From: JAGUYA01 sp043802425
GTDB taxonomy: Bacteria; Omnitrophota; Gorgyraeia; Gygaellales; Profunditerraquicolaceae
DNA length: 37,994 nucleotides
Direction of reading: 5' to 3'
Assembly: GCA_043802425.1 (NCBI GenBank)
Contig: JAZDLA010000012.1
Location: 1-37,994, forward strand
Of this stretch, positions 1-8,015 are shown one piece after another. A program made the translations under genes and the position numbers. The stretch's first letter is position 1. Every line of letters begins with the position of its first letter. A model generated the notes under the pieces. It made no database searches. It had not been told where the DNA came from and was given only the letters and a program-made list of their open reading frames with translations.

Positions 1-2
1 TT

Positions 3-422
3 CCTGATAGAGAGGCCCGGATTATTGAAACCCTTCTTAATGGCGGCGAGCCTGTTACTAAAGACGCGCCTGTTTTAAAGAAATGGTATCAATTTGATAC
101 TTCATTGAGGAATGAGTTGGTTATGGTCAGGGCCAGCCGTAAAAAGATTGAGCCGCAAAAATATGTACGCGGCAGGCACGCGGTAGATGCGCATTTGGCT
201 AATGTCGCTACCCTAGCCGCAAGAGACCCTTTGATCTTAGAGGCCGAGAAGATTCTGGATTTAAACCGCTGGCAGGCAATCGAGGATTTTGTCAAAGGGC
301 ATTATTTCGATTTAGAGGTATTGGTTGCTTATGCATTACAGTTATCCATACTCTTACGTTGGGAAAAAATTTCTACTCAGGATAAAATCGCGGCATTAGA
401 AGAGGTAACCAAGGTAGCCTGA
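3..422 (+). CDS. DUF2764 family V-ATPase-associated protein (5' partial)
   Basis: The reading frame is open from the left edge to the TGA at 420-422, so the gene begins outside the window; the TTG at 105 is an internal leucine, not a start. The visible 139 residues are mostly helical and charged, with no membrane segment. I assign it by position: in Chlamydia, spirochaetes and Bacteroidetes a DUF2764 protein of unknown role sits between V-ATPase subunits E and A, and here the A subunit starts one base after this stop. The product probably helps assemble or regulate the V1 part, but that is inference. Subunit E would be expected just upstream of the window. The family call rests on context plus a general likeness, not on a recognisable motif. 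Confidence 0.7.
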   Translation, partial: PDREARIIETLLNGGEPVTKDAPVLKKWYQFDTSLRNELVMVRASRKKIEPQKYVRGRHAVDAHLANVATLAARDPLILEAEKILDLNRWQAIEDFVKGHYFDLEVLVAYALQLSILLRWEKISTQDKIAALEEVTKVA

Positions 423-423
423 T

Positions 424-2166
424 ATGAGAAGAGGGAAGATCGCCAGAATAAGCGGCAACATGGTCTCTGTAGAGTTTGACTCTTTTGTTATTCAGAACGA
501 AGTGGCCTATATCCTCCACGGTAGGGAGCGCCTGAAATCAGAAGTAATCCGCATAAAAGGCAATAATGCCGAGATGCAGGTGTATGAAAGCACTACCGGC
601 CTTAAGGTCGGCGATCTAGTGGAATTCACCGAGGAGCTACTTTCAGTAGAATTAGGCCCGGGGTTATTAGGGCAGATATTCGACGGCCTGCAAAACCCGC
701 TTCCGGATTTGGCAGAAGAATGTGGGTTCTTTTTAAAGCGGGGCGTATATATAGAAGCGCTTAAGGACCAGACGCAATGGCATTTTACTCCGGAGAAAAA
801 ACCCGGGGATCGTCTGCGCCCCGGAGAAAAATTAGGTTTTGTCCCGGAGAAAATATTTAAACACTATATTATGGTTCCTTTTAACCTGGCGGGCCATTTA
901 GAAATCATAGATATAGCCGGTGCCGGTAAATATAACCTGAAGCAACCAGTAGCCAGGTTAAAAGATGAGCACGGTAAGGAGCATGAAGTATTTTTGCAGC
1001 AGGTCTGGCCGGTGAAGATTCCTATTACAGCCTACGCGGAGAAACTCAAGCCCGCAAAACCGCTGATTACAAAAATGCGCCTTATTGATTCTTTATTTCC
1101 GGTTGCCCTCGGAGGGACATATTGTATCCCCGGGCCCTTTGGGGCAGGTAAGACCGTGTTGCAGCAGCTTACCAGCCGCCACGCCGAAGTAGATATTGTG
1201 ATCATTGCTGCCTGCGGTGAGCGCGCCGGAGAAGTGGTAGAGACGCTGAAGACTTTTCCCGATATCATTGACCCTAATAGTGGCCGGCCTTTGATCGATC
1301 GTACGGTGATCATATGTAATACCAGTTCTATGCCTGTAGCCGCCAGAGAGTCCAGCGTATATACGGCAGTAACCATTGCCGAATACTACCGCCAGATGGG
1401 CCTGAATGTCCTGCTCTTGGCTGATTCTACTTCCCGCTGGGCACAGGCAATGCGGGAGATGTCCGGTCGGCTGGAAGAGATTCCCGGAGAAGAAGCCTTT
1501 CCGGCGTATCTGGAATCACGCATCGCTTCTTTTTATGAGCGCTCCGGAGCAGTCAGATTGCATGATGGTTTAAACGGATCGGTGACTATCGGCGGAACGA
1601 TCAGCCCTGCGGGAGGGAATTTTGAGGAACCGGTGACCCAGGCGACCTTAAAGGTAGTAGGGGCATTTCACGGCCTTTCCCGGGAACGCTCAGATGCCCG
1701 CCGTTATCCGGCGATAGACCCTTTAATCAGCTGGAGTAAATATAGTAGCTTTATTTCCGCGGAACAAGTTAAAAGAGGGCACGATATTCTGCGTAAAAGC
1801 CACGATGTGGCCCAGATGATGAAGGTTATCGGAGAAGAGGGCGTTTCCTTAGGGGATTATATCGATTATCTTAAGGGCGAATTTCTTGATTTCGTATACC
1901 TGCAACAGAATGCCTTTGACCCTGTTGATGAAGCCACTCCTGCCGAGCGCCAAACCTATGTATATGCTTTTATATATAACATCTTGGGGTGCGAATTGAC
2001 CTTCGTAGATAAAGATCAAGCGTTACATTTCTTTCAGGAGTTAAGACAATTATTTAAGGGCTGGAATTCGGCGGCGTGGGAGAGTCCGGAATTTGAGGCT
2101 ATTGAGAAAGAGATGTCAGCGTTGATACAGAAACGCCTGGCATTTAAGGAAGAGACAAATGCATAA
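424..2166 (+). CDS. atpA: V-type ATP synthase subunit A (catalytic)
   Basis: Catalytic nucleotide-binding subunit of the V1 head, which couples ATP hydrolysis or synthesis to rotation of the central stalk in the cytoplasm. At 580 aa it has the usual length for a bacterial/archaeal A subunit. The Walker A loop GPFGAGKT is at residues 237-244. The acidic stretch ACGERAGEV follows, and SRWAQAMREMSGRLEEIPGEE is the conserved catalytic region. The long insertion that separates A from the F-type beta subunit is present between about residues 110 and 190. The ATG lies one base after the stop of the preceding gene and the last 8 nt overlap subunit B, so translation is coupled along the operon. Confidence 0.97.
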   Translation: MRRGKIARISGNMVSVEFDSFVIQNEVAYILHGRERLKSEVIRIKGNNAEMQVYESTTGLKVGDLVEFTEELLSVELGPGLLGQIFDGLQNPLPDLAEECGFFLKRGVYIEALKDQTQWHFTPEKKPGDRLRPGEKLGFVPEKIFKHYIMVPFNLAGHLEIIDIAGAGKYNLKQPVARLKDEHGKEHEVFLQQVWPVKIPITAYAEKLKPAKPLITKMRLIDSLFPVALGGTYCIPGPFGAGKTVLQQLTSRHAEVDIVIIAACGERAGEVVETLKTFPDIIDPNSGRPLIDRTVIICNTSSMPVAARESSVYTAVTIAEYYRQMGLNVLLLADSTSRWAQAMREMSGRLEEIPGEEAFPAYLESRIASFYERSGAVRLHDGLNGSVTIGGTISPAGGNFEEPVTQATLKVVGAFHGLSRERSDARRYPAIDPLISWSKYSSFISAEQVKRGHDILRKSHDVAQMMKVIGEEGVSLGDYIDYLKGEFLDFVYLQQNAFDPVDEATPAERQTYVYAFIYNILGCELTFVDKDQALHFFQELRQLFKGWNSAAWESPEFEAIEKEMSALIQKRLAFKEETNA

Positions 2167-3457
2167 AGTATATACGAATATCCTGCAGATTGCCGGAGAT
2201 GTAATTACCGTGGAGGCTGAAGGTATAGGGTATATGGATATTGCCGAAGTTTCTACGCGCCGCGGCATGTCTTTGGCCCAGGTCATCCGTATCGATGGTA
2301 AAAGAGTATCTTTACAGGTATTTGCGGGTAGCCGAGGCGTTTCTACCGGGGACAAAGTGAAGTTTCTAGGCCATCCTATGCGCGTATCCAGCGGCGAAGA
2401 CTTGCTCGGACGCATATTTAACGGAAGCGGTATACCTTTAGATAAAGGTCCTGCGCTCTCTGAGAATATCGTGGATATCGGCGGAGCTCCGGTAAACCCG
2501 GTAAAGAGAGTTATACCGAATAAAATGATTTATACCGGTATTCCCATGATAGATGTTTTTAATTCGCTGGTAGAATCGCAGAAACTCCCCATCTTCTCAA
2601 TTGCCGGTGAACCTTATAATGATTTATTAGCCAGGATTGCCGTGCAGGCCGAGGTAGATATAATCATTTTAGGAGGGATGGGCTTAAAGCACGATGATTA
2701 TCTTTTCTTTCGGGATAACCTTCAGGAACATGGGGCCTTGCCGCGTTCGATACTTTTTATTCACACCGCCTCTGACCCTACCGTAGAATGCCTATTGGTC
2801 CCTGATATCAGCCTGGCAGTTGCCGAACAGTTTGCCTTGGCAGGCAAGAGAGTTTTGGTGCTGCTTACCGATATGACAAATTTTTGCGATGCCTTAAAAG
2901 AGATCGCTATTACCATGGAACAGGTGCCTTCAAACCGGGGGTATCCGGGGGATCTTTACAGCCAGCTGGCAGCGCGCTACGAAAAGGCAGTGGATTTTGA
3001 GGGTGCAGGTTCTATTACTATACTGGCCGCTACTACTATGCCCGGAGATGATGTGACCCATCCCATACCGGATAATACCGGCTATATTACCGAGGGCCAA
3101 TTTTATCTGAAGAACGGCGTAATTGAACCCTTCGGCTCATTAAGCCGCCTTAAACAGCAGGTTAACGGCAAGACGCGCTCTGACCACAGGGCGATCATGG
3201 ACACCATGATTCAACTCTTTGCCGGCTATAGGGCAACCTTGGAAAAGCGCTCTATGGGTTTTCAGATGAGCGCCTGGGATAAAAAACTCCTCTGCTATGG
3301 AGAGATTTTTGAGCGGGAGCTCATGTCGCTAAGAGTCAATATACCCCTGGAGAAAGCGTTGGATTTATGCTGGCAGATTTTAGCAGAGTGCTTTAGCCCG
3401 GAAGAGACCGGAATTAAAAAATCTTTAATAGAAGAATACTGGCCAAAAAAGCAGTAG
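2159..3457 (+). CDS. atpB: V-type ATP synthase subunit B (regulatory)
   Basis: Non-catalytic subunit that alternates with A in the A3B3 head. The 432-aa length is normal. As expected for B, the Walker A loop is degenerate: the equivalent stretch near residue 150 reads SIAGEPYNDL, without the GKT lysine and threonine. Family signatures include DDYLFFRDNLQEHG, the LVLLTDMTNFCDALKEI helix and the GYPGDLYSQLAARYE segment. The ATG overlaps the 3' end of subunit A by 8 nt. Downstream there is a 25-nt gap filled with a short-period TAGGTAG-like repeat before subunit D. Confidence 0.97.
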   Translation: MHKVYTNILQIAGDVITVEAEGIGYMDIAEVSTRRGMSLAQVIRIDGKRVSLQVFAGSRGVSTGDKVKFLGHPMRVSSGEDLLGRIFNGSGIPLDKGPALSENIVDIGGAPVNPVKRVIPNKMIYTGIPMIDVFNSLVESQKLPIFSIAGEPYNDLLARIAVQAEVDIIILGGMGLKHDDYLFFRDNLQEHGALPRSILFIHTASDPTVECLLVPDISLAVAEQFALAGKRVLVLLTDMTNFCDALKEIAITMEQVPSNRGYPGDLYSQLAARYEKAVDFEGAGSITILAATTMPGDDVTHPIPDNTGYITEGQFYLKNGVIEPFGSLSRLKQQVNGKTRSDHRAIMDTMIQLFAGYRATLEKRSMGFQMSAWDKKLLCYGEIFERELMSLRVNIPLEKALDLCWQILAECFSPEETGIKKSLIEEYWPKKQ

Positions 3458-3479
3458 GTAGCAGATAGTAGGTAGGGTT
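3453..3479. repeat. Short-period TAGGTAG-like repeat between atpB and atpD
   Basis: The intergenic DNA is a degenerate run of 7-8-nt units of the type GTAGGTAGCAGATAGTAG, ending just before the ATG of the D subunit. The purine-rich GGTTAGG end may double as the ribosome-binding site. It resembles the low-complexity runs found inside hypF, hypD and the DUF3857 gene later in the window. Confidence 0.5.
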
Positions 3480-3482
3480 AGG

Positions 3483-4097
3483 ATGAAAATTAAATTAACT
3501 AAGGGCGAATTAAAAAGACAGCGTGATGCTTTAAAACAGTACCTGCGCTATCTACCGATGCTGCAGTTGAAAAAACAGCAGTTGCAGATGGAAATTCTTA
3601 ATCAGCACACCTTACTGGCAGAGCGAAGGCGCCTATTGGACAACAAGATGCATAGTGCACAAGCTTGGGCGGGACTCCTCGCTGACCCCGGGATAGATAT
3701 CCATAAGCTCGTTGTAGCAAAAGGGGCGATACGCACAACAAGAAATATTTCCGGGGTGGATATCCCGGTTTTTGAGCGTGTAGAATTTACGCCCGTAGAA
3801 TACGATTTATTCCTTACTCCTTTATGGGTTGATGCAGCGATAGACATAATTCAGCAGCTGATTTCTCTTAAGCAGGAGATTAAAACAATTGAGGAGGGAA
3901 TTATTATTTTAAGACACGAATTGGCAATTACTACGCAACGCGTCAACCTCTTTGAAAAAGTAAAGATCCCCGAAGCCCAAGAGGCGATCCGTAGGGTTAA
4001 GGTTTATATCGGTGACCAGATGGCTAATGCTGTTGGCCGCAGCAAGATTGCCAAGAGAAAAATCCAGGAGTATGTTTTAGAGGGGGTAGCGGTATGA
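3483..4097 (+). CDS. atpD: V-type ATP synthase subunit D (central stalk)
   Basis: Rotor shaft subunit that sits inside the A3B3 head and transmits rotation to the membrane ring. At 204 aa it has the family length. The protein shows the expected shape: a long N-terminal helix starting KIKLTKGELKRQRDALKQYL, a central less helical part, and a C-terminal helix that pairs back in a coiled coil (RVNLFEKVKIPEAQEAIRRV). The last 4 nt overlap the start of subunit I (ATGA), which indicates coupled translation. Subunits C, F and G are not visible in this stretch, as in the reduced chlamydial-type operon. Confidence 0.93.
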   Translation: MKIKLTKGELKRQRDALKQYLRYLPMLQLKKQQLQMEILNQHTLLAERRRLLDNKMHSAQAWAGLLADPGIDIHKLVVAKGAIRTTRNISGVDIPVFERVEFTPVEYDLFLTPLWVDAAIDIIQQLISLKQEIKTIEEGIIILRHELAITTQRVNLFEKVKIPEAQEAIRRVKVYIGDQMANAVGRSKIAKRKIQEYVLEGVAV

Positions 4098-5860
4098 TTG
4101 TGCCTATGAAAAAGGCCCAGATCATTATCCAGGCCAAAGACGATAACGCGGCCGTAGCCAAACTGCGCGACTTAGGGTTGCTACATGTGGAGCATCAACA
4201 GGCCCCGGCAGGTAAAGATATTACGGCGATTCATGAAGACCTGGGTTTATTAAATACCGCGCTAAATATCTTATCAGATCAAGAACCTAACCGTAGACCC
4301 TCTTTAGGGCAGGGTAAAGAACTGGCTGACTGGCAGGCTATAGCCAGGCATAGCGTCGATGCTCAAAAGAGAATAGAGCACCTACGGGAATACTCCAGGA
4401 ATTTAGAGAATAAAATTATCGAGTGGCAATTGTGGGGAGATTTTGATCCAGAAGAAATCCAATCGCTAAGCCAGAAGGGCGTATACGTAAGACTCTATCA
4501 GATCCCCGCAAAAGAAATGCATCGGCTGCCCGCGGATGTTGTGGTAAAGAGGATATTTAGCGCCAAAGGGCTAGTTGGCTGTGTGGTTATCTCTAAGGAA
4601 AAGGTGGATATTCATTTTAAGGAGATAACCTTGCCTAAGATGGGGCTTGCCCGGATGCGCGCGCGTTTGGCTGAAGATATGCGGGTAGAAGGGTCTATAA
4701 AAGAAGATCTCAAAAGACACGCAGTTTATCTGGAGGGGTTTTTGAGGATAAAGAGAGGGCTCCAAAAAGAGTTAGAGTTTAAGGAGTCCTTACAGGGTAT
4801 GGGGCAAGTCGCCGACCTCAAATATCTTACAGGTTATATCCCCTTTGATGCGGTTGATCTATTGACAGAGGCAGCGCGCAGCCATCATTGGGGCATTATG
4901 ATAGAGGACCCGTCTGGAGAAGACCGTGTTCCTACCTTATTACGTAATCCGCGCTGGGTTTCTATTATTAATCCTGTGTTTAGATTAATATCAGTGGTAC
5001 CGGGATACCGGGAGCTGGATATCAGCCTTTGGTTTCTGCTCTTTTTTTCCGTATTCTTTGGTATGCTCATCGGTGATGCAGGTTATGGGTTGATCTTCCT
5101 TGGCCTTACCTTTTTTAGCCAGAGGAAATGGGGCAGGAAAACAGAGAATAGTTCAATATTCATGCTCTTTTATATTTTAAGTTCCTCTGCTATTCTTTGG
5201 GGGTTATTGAGCGCTACCTTTTTCGGGCAAGAGTGGATTGCGGGATTTGCCAAACCCATCATCCCTGCGCTTAGAGATGACGCAAGAGTGCAATCCTTCT
5301 GTTTTCTCTTGGGGGCGCTGCACTTAAGCATCGCGCACCTGTGGAGGTTCATATTAAAGTTTCCCTCCTTGTCTGCCTGGGCAGATATAGGTTGGATATC
5401 TATCCTCTGGGCGGCATTCTTTTTGGCAAAGTTTTTGATTCTAGGGCATACCTTTCCGGTTTTTGGAAGAGGGCTTATTATAGCGGGTGCTGGCGCGGTA
5501 TTGTTCTTCTCTAACCCTAATAAAAACCTCTTTAAATGCGTCGGTGGTGGGTTAGGTATCCTTCTACTTAATCTGATGAATAATTTTACCGATGTAGTTT
5601 CTTACGTGCGTCTCTTTGCCGTAGGGCTAGCCACGGTGGCTGTAGCCGATGCATTCAATAAGATGGCTTTAAGTATAGGCTTTAACAGTATTTTTGCCGG
5701 TATCGCCACAGGCCTGATTCTTATTCTAGGGCACAGCTTAAATATCCTGCTGGGTCCGATGTCTGTGCTGGTGCACGGAGTAAGATTAAATGTGCTTGAA
5801 TTCTGCAATCATCTTGATATAAAATGGAGCGGGTTTAATTACCGGCCTTTGAAGAATTAA
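4094..5860 (+). CDS. atpI: V-type ATP synthase subunit I (membrane stator, a-subunit type)
   Basis: Membrane stator that provides the ion half-channels against the K ring. At 588 aa it has a soluble, partly coiled N-terminal half (about residues 1-300) followed by several hydrophobic segments from about residue 312 to the end, the first being DISLWFLLFFSVFFGMLIGD. The functionally essential arginine of the family is visible as R506 in the motif SYVRLFAVGLA. Near the end, LNILLGPMSVLVHGVRLN is the conserved last helix pair. The start overlaps atpD by 4 nt. A second in-frame ATG four codons later would give MKKAQIII and is also possible. Confidence 0.95.
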   Translation: MIVPMKKAQIIIQAKDDNAAVAKLRDLGLLHVEHQQAPAGKDITAIHEDLGLLNTALNILSDQEPNRRPSLGQGKELADWQAIARHSVDAQKRIEHLREYSRNLENKIIEWQLWGDFDPEEIQSLSQKGVYVRLYQIPAKEMHRLPADVVVKRIFSAKGLVGCVVISKEKVDIHFKEITLPKMGLARMRARLAEDMRVEGSIKEDLKRHAVYLEGFLRIKRGLQKELEFKESLQGMGQVADLKYLTGYIPFDAVDLLTEAARSHHWGIMIEDPSGEDRVPTLLRNPRWVSIINPVFRLISVVPGYRELDISLWFLLFFSVFFGMLIGDAGYGLIFLGLTFFSQRKWGRKTENSSIFMLFYILSSSAILWGLLSATFFGQEWIAGFAKPIIPALRDDARVQSFCFLLGALHLSIAHLWRFILKFPSLSAWADIGWISILWAAFFLAKFLILGHTFPVFGRGLIIAGAGAVLFFSNPNKNLFKCVGGGLGILLLNLMNNFTDVVSYVRLFAVGLATVAVADAFNKMALSIGFNSIFAGIATGLILILGHSLNILLGPMSVLVHGVRLNVLEFCNHLDIKWSGFNYRPLKN

Positions 5861-5888
5861 TAGAGCGGCAATTTAAAAGGAGAGAGAG

Positions 5889-6338
5889 ATGGAACAGACA
5901 ATCTTAGCGCAATTGGGGGATTTAGGGGTAAGCGCGGTTTTAGCTTTATCTGCGGTAGGTTCAGGGTTAGGAGCAGGGGTAGCGGCTATGGCAGCAATTG
6001 GCGCCTGGAAGAAGGCCTTTGCGCAAAACAAGACAGCCACTTTTATGCTCGTGGCTTTTGTGGGCGCGCCATTGACCCAGACTATTTATGGGATGATTCT
6101 GATGAATAAAATGGCCGAGCTCGCCGCAAAGGGCGTCTATCTGTGGAGCGTAGGGATTTTCTGTGGTTTGGCTATAGGTATCTCGGCATTGATGCAGGGC
6201 AAAGCAGCGGCTGTTGCCTGCGATGCCATGGGTGAAACAGGTAAAGGCTTTGGTAATTATATTGTGGTCTTGGGTATCGTGGAAACGGTTGCGCTTTTTG
6301 TGATGGCCTTTGGCCTGGGGCTTTTAGGTAAATTTTAG
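5889..6338 (+). CDS. atpK: V-type ATP synthase subunit K (proteolipid rotor ring), Na+-type residues
   Basis: Forms the membrane rotor ring. The 149 aa contain four membrane helices, that is, two fused c-type hairpins. The ion-carrying acid is E132 in the last helix (GIVETVALF). The first hairpin has no acid and instead has T63-Q64 in PLTQT, and Q103 in MQGKAAA lies on helix three. These correspond to T64, Q65, Q110 and E139 of the Na+-translocating Enterococcus hirae ring, so a sodium-pumping enzyme is predicted. That match is made by eye. An AAGGAG ribosome-binding site lies just upstream of the ATG. It is the last visible gene of the operon and is followed by two tRNA genes. Confidence 0.96.
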   Translation: MEQTILAQLGDLGVSAVLALSAVGSGLGAGVAAMAAIGAWKKAFAQNKTATFMLVAFVGAPLTQTIYGMILMNKMAELAAKGVYLWSVGIFCGLAIGISALMQGKAAAVACDAMGETGKGFGNYIVVLGIVETVALFVMAFGLGLLGKF

Positions 6339-6351
6339 TTCTGTAATATTT

Positions 6352-6428
6352 GGGCGCTTAGCTCAGCTGGTTAGAGCGGTTGACTTACATTCAACAGGTC
6401 GGGGGTTCAAGTCCTCTAGCGCCCACCA
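6352..6428 (+). tRNA. tRNA-Val (anticodon UAC)
   Basis: A full cloverleaf can be drawn. The acceptor strands GGGCGCT and AGCGCCC pair perfectly, the D arm has AGCTCAGCTGG, and the anticodon stem is GTTGA/TCAAC with the seven-base loop CTTACAT, so the anticodon is TAC (valine). The T arm contains GGTTCAAGT. The discriminator A and a genome-encoded CCA follow. It starts 13 nt after the atpK stop and may be processed from the ATPase transcript. Confidence 0.97.
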
Positions 6429-6452
6429 TTTTATCTTCAAGGCAAAAATTTA

Positions 6453-6481
6453 TTGCAAAGAGAATAACTTTCAGTTACAAT
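6453..6481 (+). promoter_or_regulatory. Putative sigma70-type promoter of tRNA-Asp
   Basis: A -35-like TTGCAA (6453-6458) and a -10-like TACAAT (6476-6481) are separated by exactly 17 nt. This would place the transcription start about 10 nt before the mature tRNA-Asp end, a usual arrangement for a tRNA promoter. Confidence 0.55.
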
Positions 6482-6497
6482 TAACTTTCTGCTTTAT

Positions 6498-6576
6498 GGG
6501 CCCGTGGTGCAGCCTGGTTTAGCACGTCAGATTGTCGATCTGAAGACCGCGAGTTCAAATCTCGTCGGGCCCGCCA
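6498..6576 (+). tRNA. tRNA-Asp (anticodon GUC)
   Basis: The acceptor strands GGGCCCG and CGGGCCC pair perfectly. The anticodon stem TCAGA/TCTGA encloses the loop TTGTCGA, giving anticodon GTC (aspartate). The T arm GCGAG-TTCAAAT-CTCGT, discriminator G and an encoded CCA are present. Its last 32 nt before the final CA recur in imperfect form at 17556-17588, so this gene looks like the integration site of the block that follows. Confidence 0.97.
6543..6574 (+). repeat. Left copy of the putative attachment repeat (3' end of tRNA-Asp)
   Basis: The 3' end of the tRNA-Asp gene, from the anticodon stem through the T arm and acceptor strand. It is repeated in the same orientation at 17556-17588 with one substitution and one inserted base (31 of 33 aligned positions identical). 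An intact tRNA on the left and a 3' fragment on the right is the layout left by integration into a tRNA 3' end. Confidence 0.6.
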
Positions 6577-6680
6577 TTCAACTTATGATATTCTATATAT
6601 GCAGATACAGAGCTAAATTAAGCATAGCTCAGTTTTAGCTTGTTGAGTCAAACCCCGCCAGGCAAATTCCTACAAAAAAG

Positions 6681-6751
6681 AGGAGGCAAAGAAATTGCTT
6701 AAAAAGACACCCGGCTATAAGACGCCATGGATGAAAAAGTGCCCTTTATAA
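6681..6751 (+). other. Ribosome-binding site with an 18-codon ORF that overlaps the rhodanese start
   Basis: A consensus AGGAGG (6681-6686) sits 8 nt before a TTG at 6695. Reading from that TTG gives an 18-residue peptide, MLKKTPGYKTPWMKKCPL, ending at TAA 6749-6751. It overlaps the rhodanese gene start (6727) in another frame. It could be a leader peptide that couples translation to the rhodanese gene, or a trace of a frameshifted N-terminus. No in-frame start for the rhodanese gene exists before 6727. Confidence 0.35.
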
Positions 6752-7599
6752 GTTTTAAAAAAATATTAATTTTGGGGGGGATGATAGTAGTATTAATCCA
6801 GCCTATGGGCCCCAGAACACCTGGGGAATGCTCGGATAACCTTGCACTAAAGAATGAAGAATTAATCCCCGAACACTGGAAGGATAAATACGGTATTTCT
6901 TTTAAGGAAGTAGCCAAGCTAAATGGGCAAGTTTTTTTTATCGATGCAAGAGAGCCGGAAGAGTTCGCTTACGAACACATAAAAGGAGCCAAGCATATTA
7001 GGGCCAGAGATATTGACTCCATTGAAACAATAAAGAAGGCATTTAATTTAAGCGATAAGGAATTCAAGCAGTCATTTTTTATTATCTATTGTCACACCGG
7101 CACCAGGGCCGCGGAAATACCTGCAAAAGTAGAAGTCAATAATATCAAATTCTTGCTTAAGGGGGGGATGTTCTTACGCTTGGAAGAAAATCAACATTTG
7201 ATATATAGGGATCTCGAACAGACTATATTTGATGTAGATTTAGTAAATGAAGGTTTTTCTATATCTATAGACAGGGCGATAGAATTATTAAGGAAAAGAG
7301 AGGCCCTATTTATTGACGGACGATTATACAAAAAAAATCCTCTACCCTTTGCCTATGACTTCAGGATAGGCCAACTGTCTACCCGGGAGTATGAACAAAG
7401 ATTAACTAATCTCTTGAATTTTATTGATAAAAAGATTATTTATATCGCAGATAGTTATGCGGATGTTTATTACGCTAAACTTTTGGTACAAAGGCTAAGA
7501 AAACAATACGCTTTTAAGATTAAGAATTATTTTGTGTTATTCAAAAAAAGCGATCTATTTTATCGAAAATTGAAAGATTTGAATTTGTTGGTTGAATAA
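6727..7599 (+). CDS. Exported protein with two rhodanese-like domains (first active-type, second degenerate)
   Basis: 290 aa. An N-terminal hydrophobic segment (about residues 11-28, KKILILGGMIVVLIQP) predicts export or membrane anchoring. The first rhodanese-like domain (about 50-165) has FIDAREPEEFAYEHIKGAKHI and the active-site loop CHTGTR with C122, which fits a persulfide-carrying cysteine. The second domain (about 175-285) keeps the fold landmark LFIDGR but has no cysteine at the loop, so it is probably inactive. It is a paralog of the protein at 10981-11988. The start at 6727 is the first possible one in frame because stops lie just upstream. Two G7 tracts (6774-6780 and 7161-7167) lie inside the gene. 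The substrate is unknown. Confidence 0.8.
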   Translation: MDEKVPFISFKKILILGGMIVVLIQPMGPRTPGECSDNLALKNEELIPEHWKDKYGISFKEVAKLNGQVFFIDAREPEEFAYEHIKGAKHIRARDIDSIETIKKAFNLSDKEFKQSFFIIYCHTGTRAAEIPAKVEVNNIKFLLKGGMFLRLEENQHLIYRDLEQTIFDVDLVNEGFSISIDRAIELLRKREALFIDGRLYKKNPLPFAYDFRIGQLSTREYEQRLTNLLNFIDKKIIYIADSYADVYYAKLLVQRLRKQYAFKIKNYFVLFKKSDLFYRKLKDLNLLVE

Positions 7600-7607
7600 T
7601 ATATAAT
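7579..7607 (+). promoter_or_regulatory. Putative sigma70-type promoter for the beta-helix operon
   Basis: TTGAAT (7579-7584) and a perfect TATAAT (7602-7607) are 17 nt apart, overlapping the end of the first rhodanese gene. The predicted transcript would start near 7614 and lead into the gene at 7711, which has an AAAGGAG ribosome-binding site. This could drive the tightly packed genes from 7711 to 14261. Confidence 0.55.
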
Positions 7608-7710
7608 ATGGGAAATATACTTTCTACTTCTCCGAAAGCATGATAATATGTAACCGTGGATTAAATAATTAATAAACAAATCGTAACGGTAATAAGAAAG
7701 GAGTCGGGAT

Positions 7711-8015
7711 ATGAGAAAAAAGTTTTTTTTAGCTATCTGCGGCATAAGCGTTATAGGGTTGGCTTTTGTCAACAATCAAGCCTGTTTAGGCGAAGATAAG
7801 GCCGAAACAGTGATATCTGCCGGGAAACATGAGTTCCCGCAAGGGATTATAGTCAAAAAGGGCGAGGCTCTAATCGTGAACCCAGGGGCCCATTTGAAGA
7901 TGGGTAAAAACACCAGAATCATCGTAGAAGGAAAAATTATTGCCAAAGGCACCAAAGACCGCCCGATTATATTTTCCGGAAGCGATGGTTATTGGAGGGG
8001 GATTAAGATTACGGG
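7711..8015 (+). repeat. 305-nt near-identical 5' module, first copy
   Basis: This segment matches 9300-9604 at all but 8 positions. Seven of the 8 changes are silent and one changes Cys10 to Tyr. Similarity drops abruptly right after the ACGGG at 8011-8015. It encodes the signal peptide and the beta-helix cap. Confidence 0.9.
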
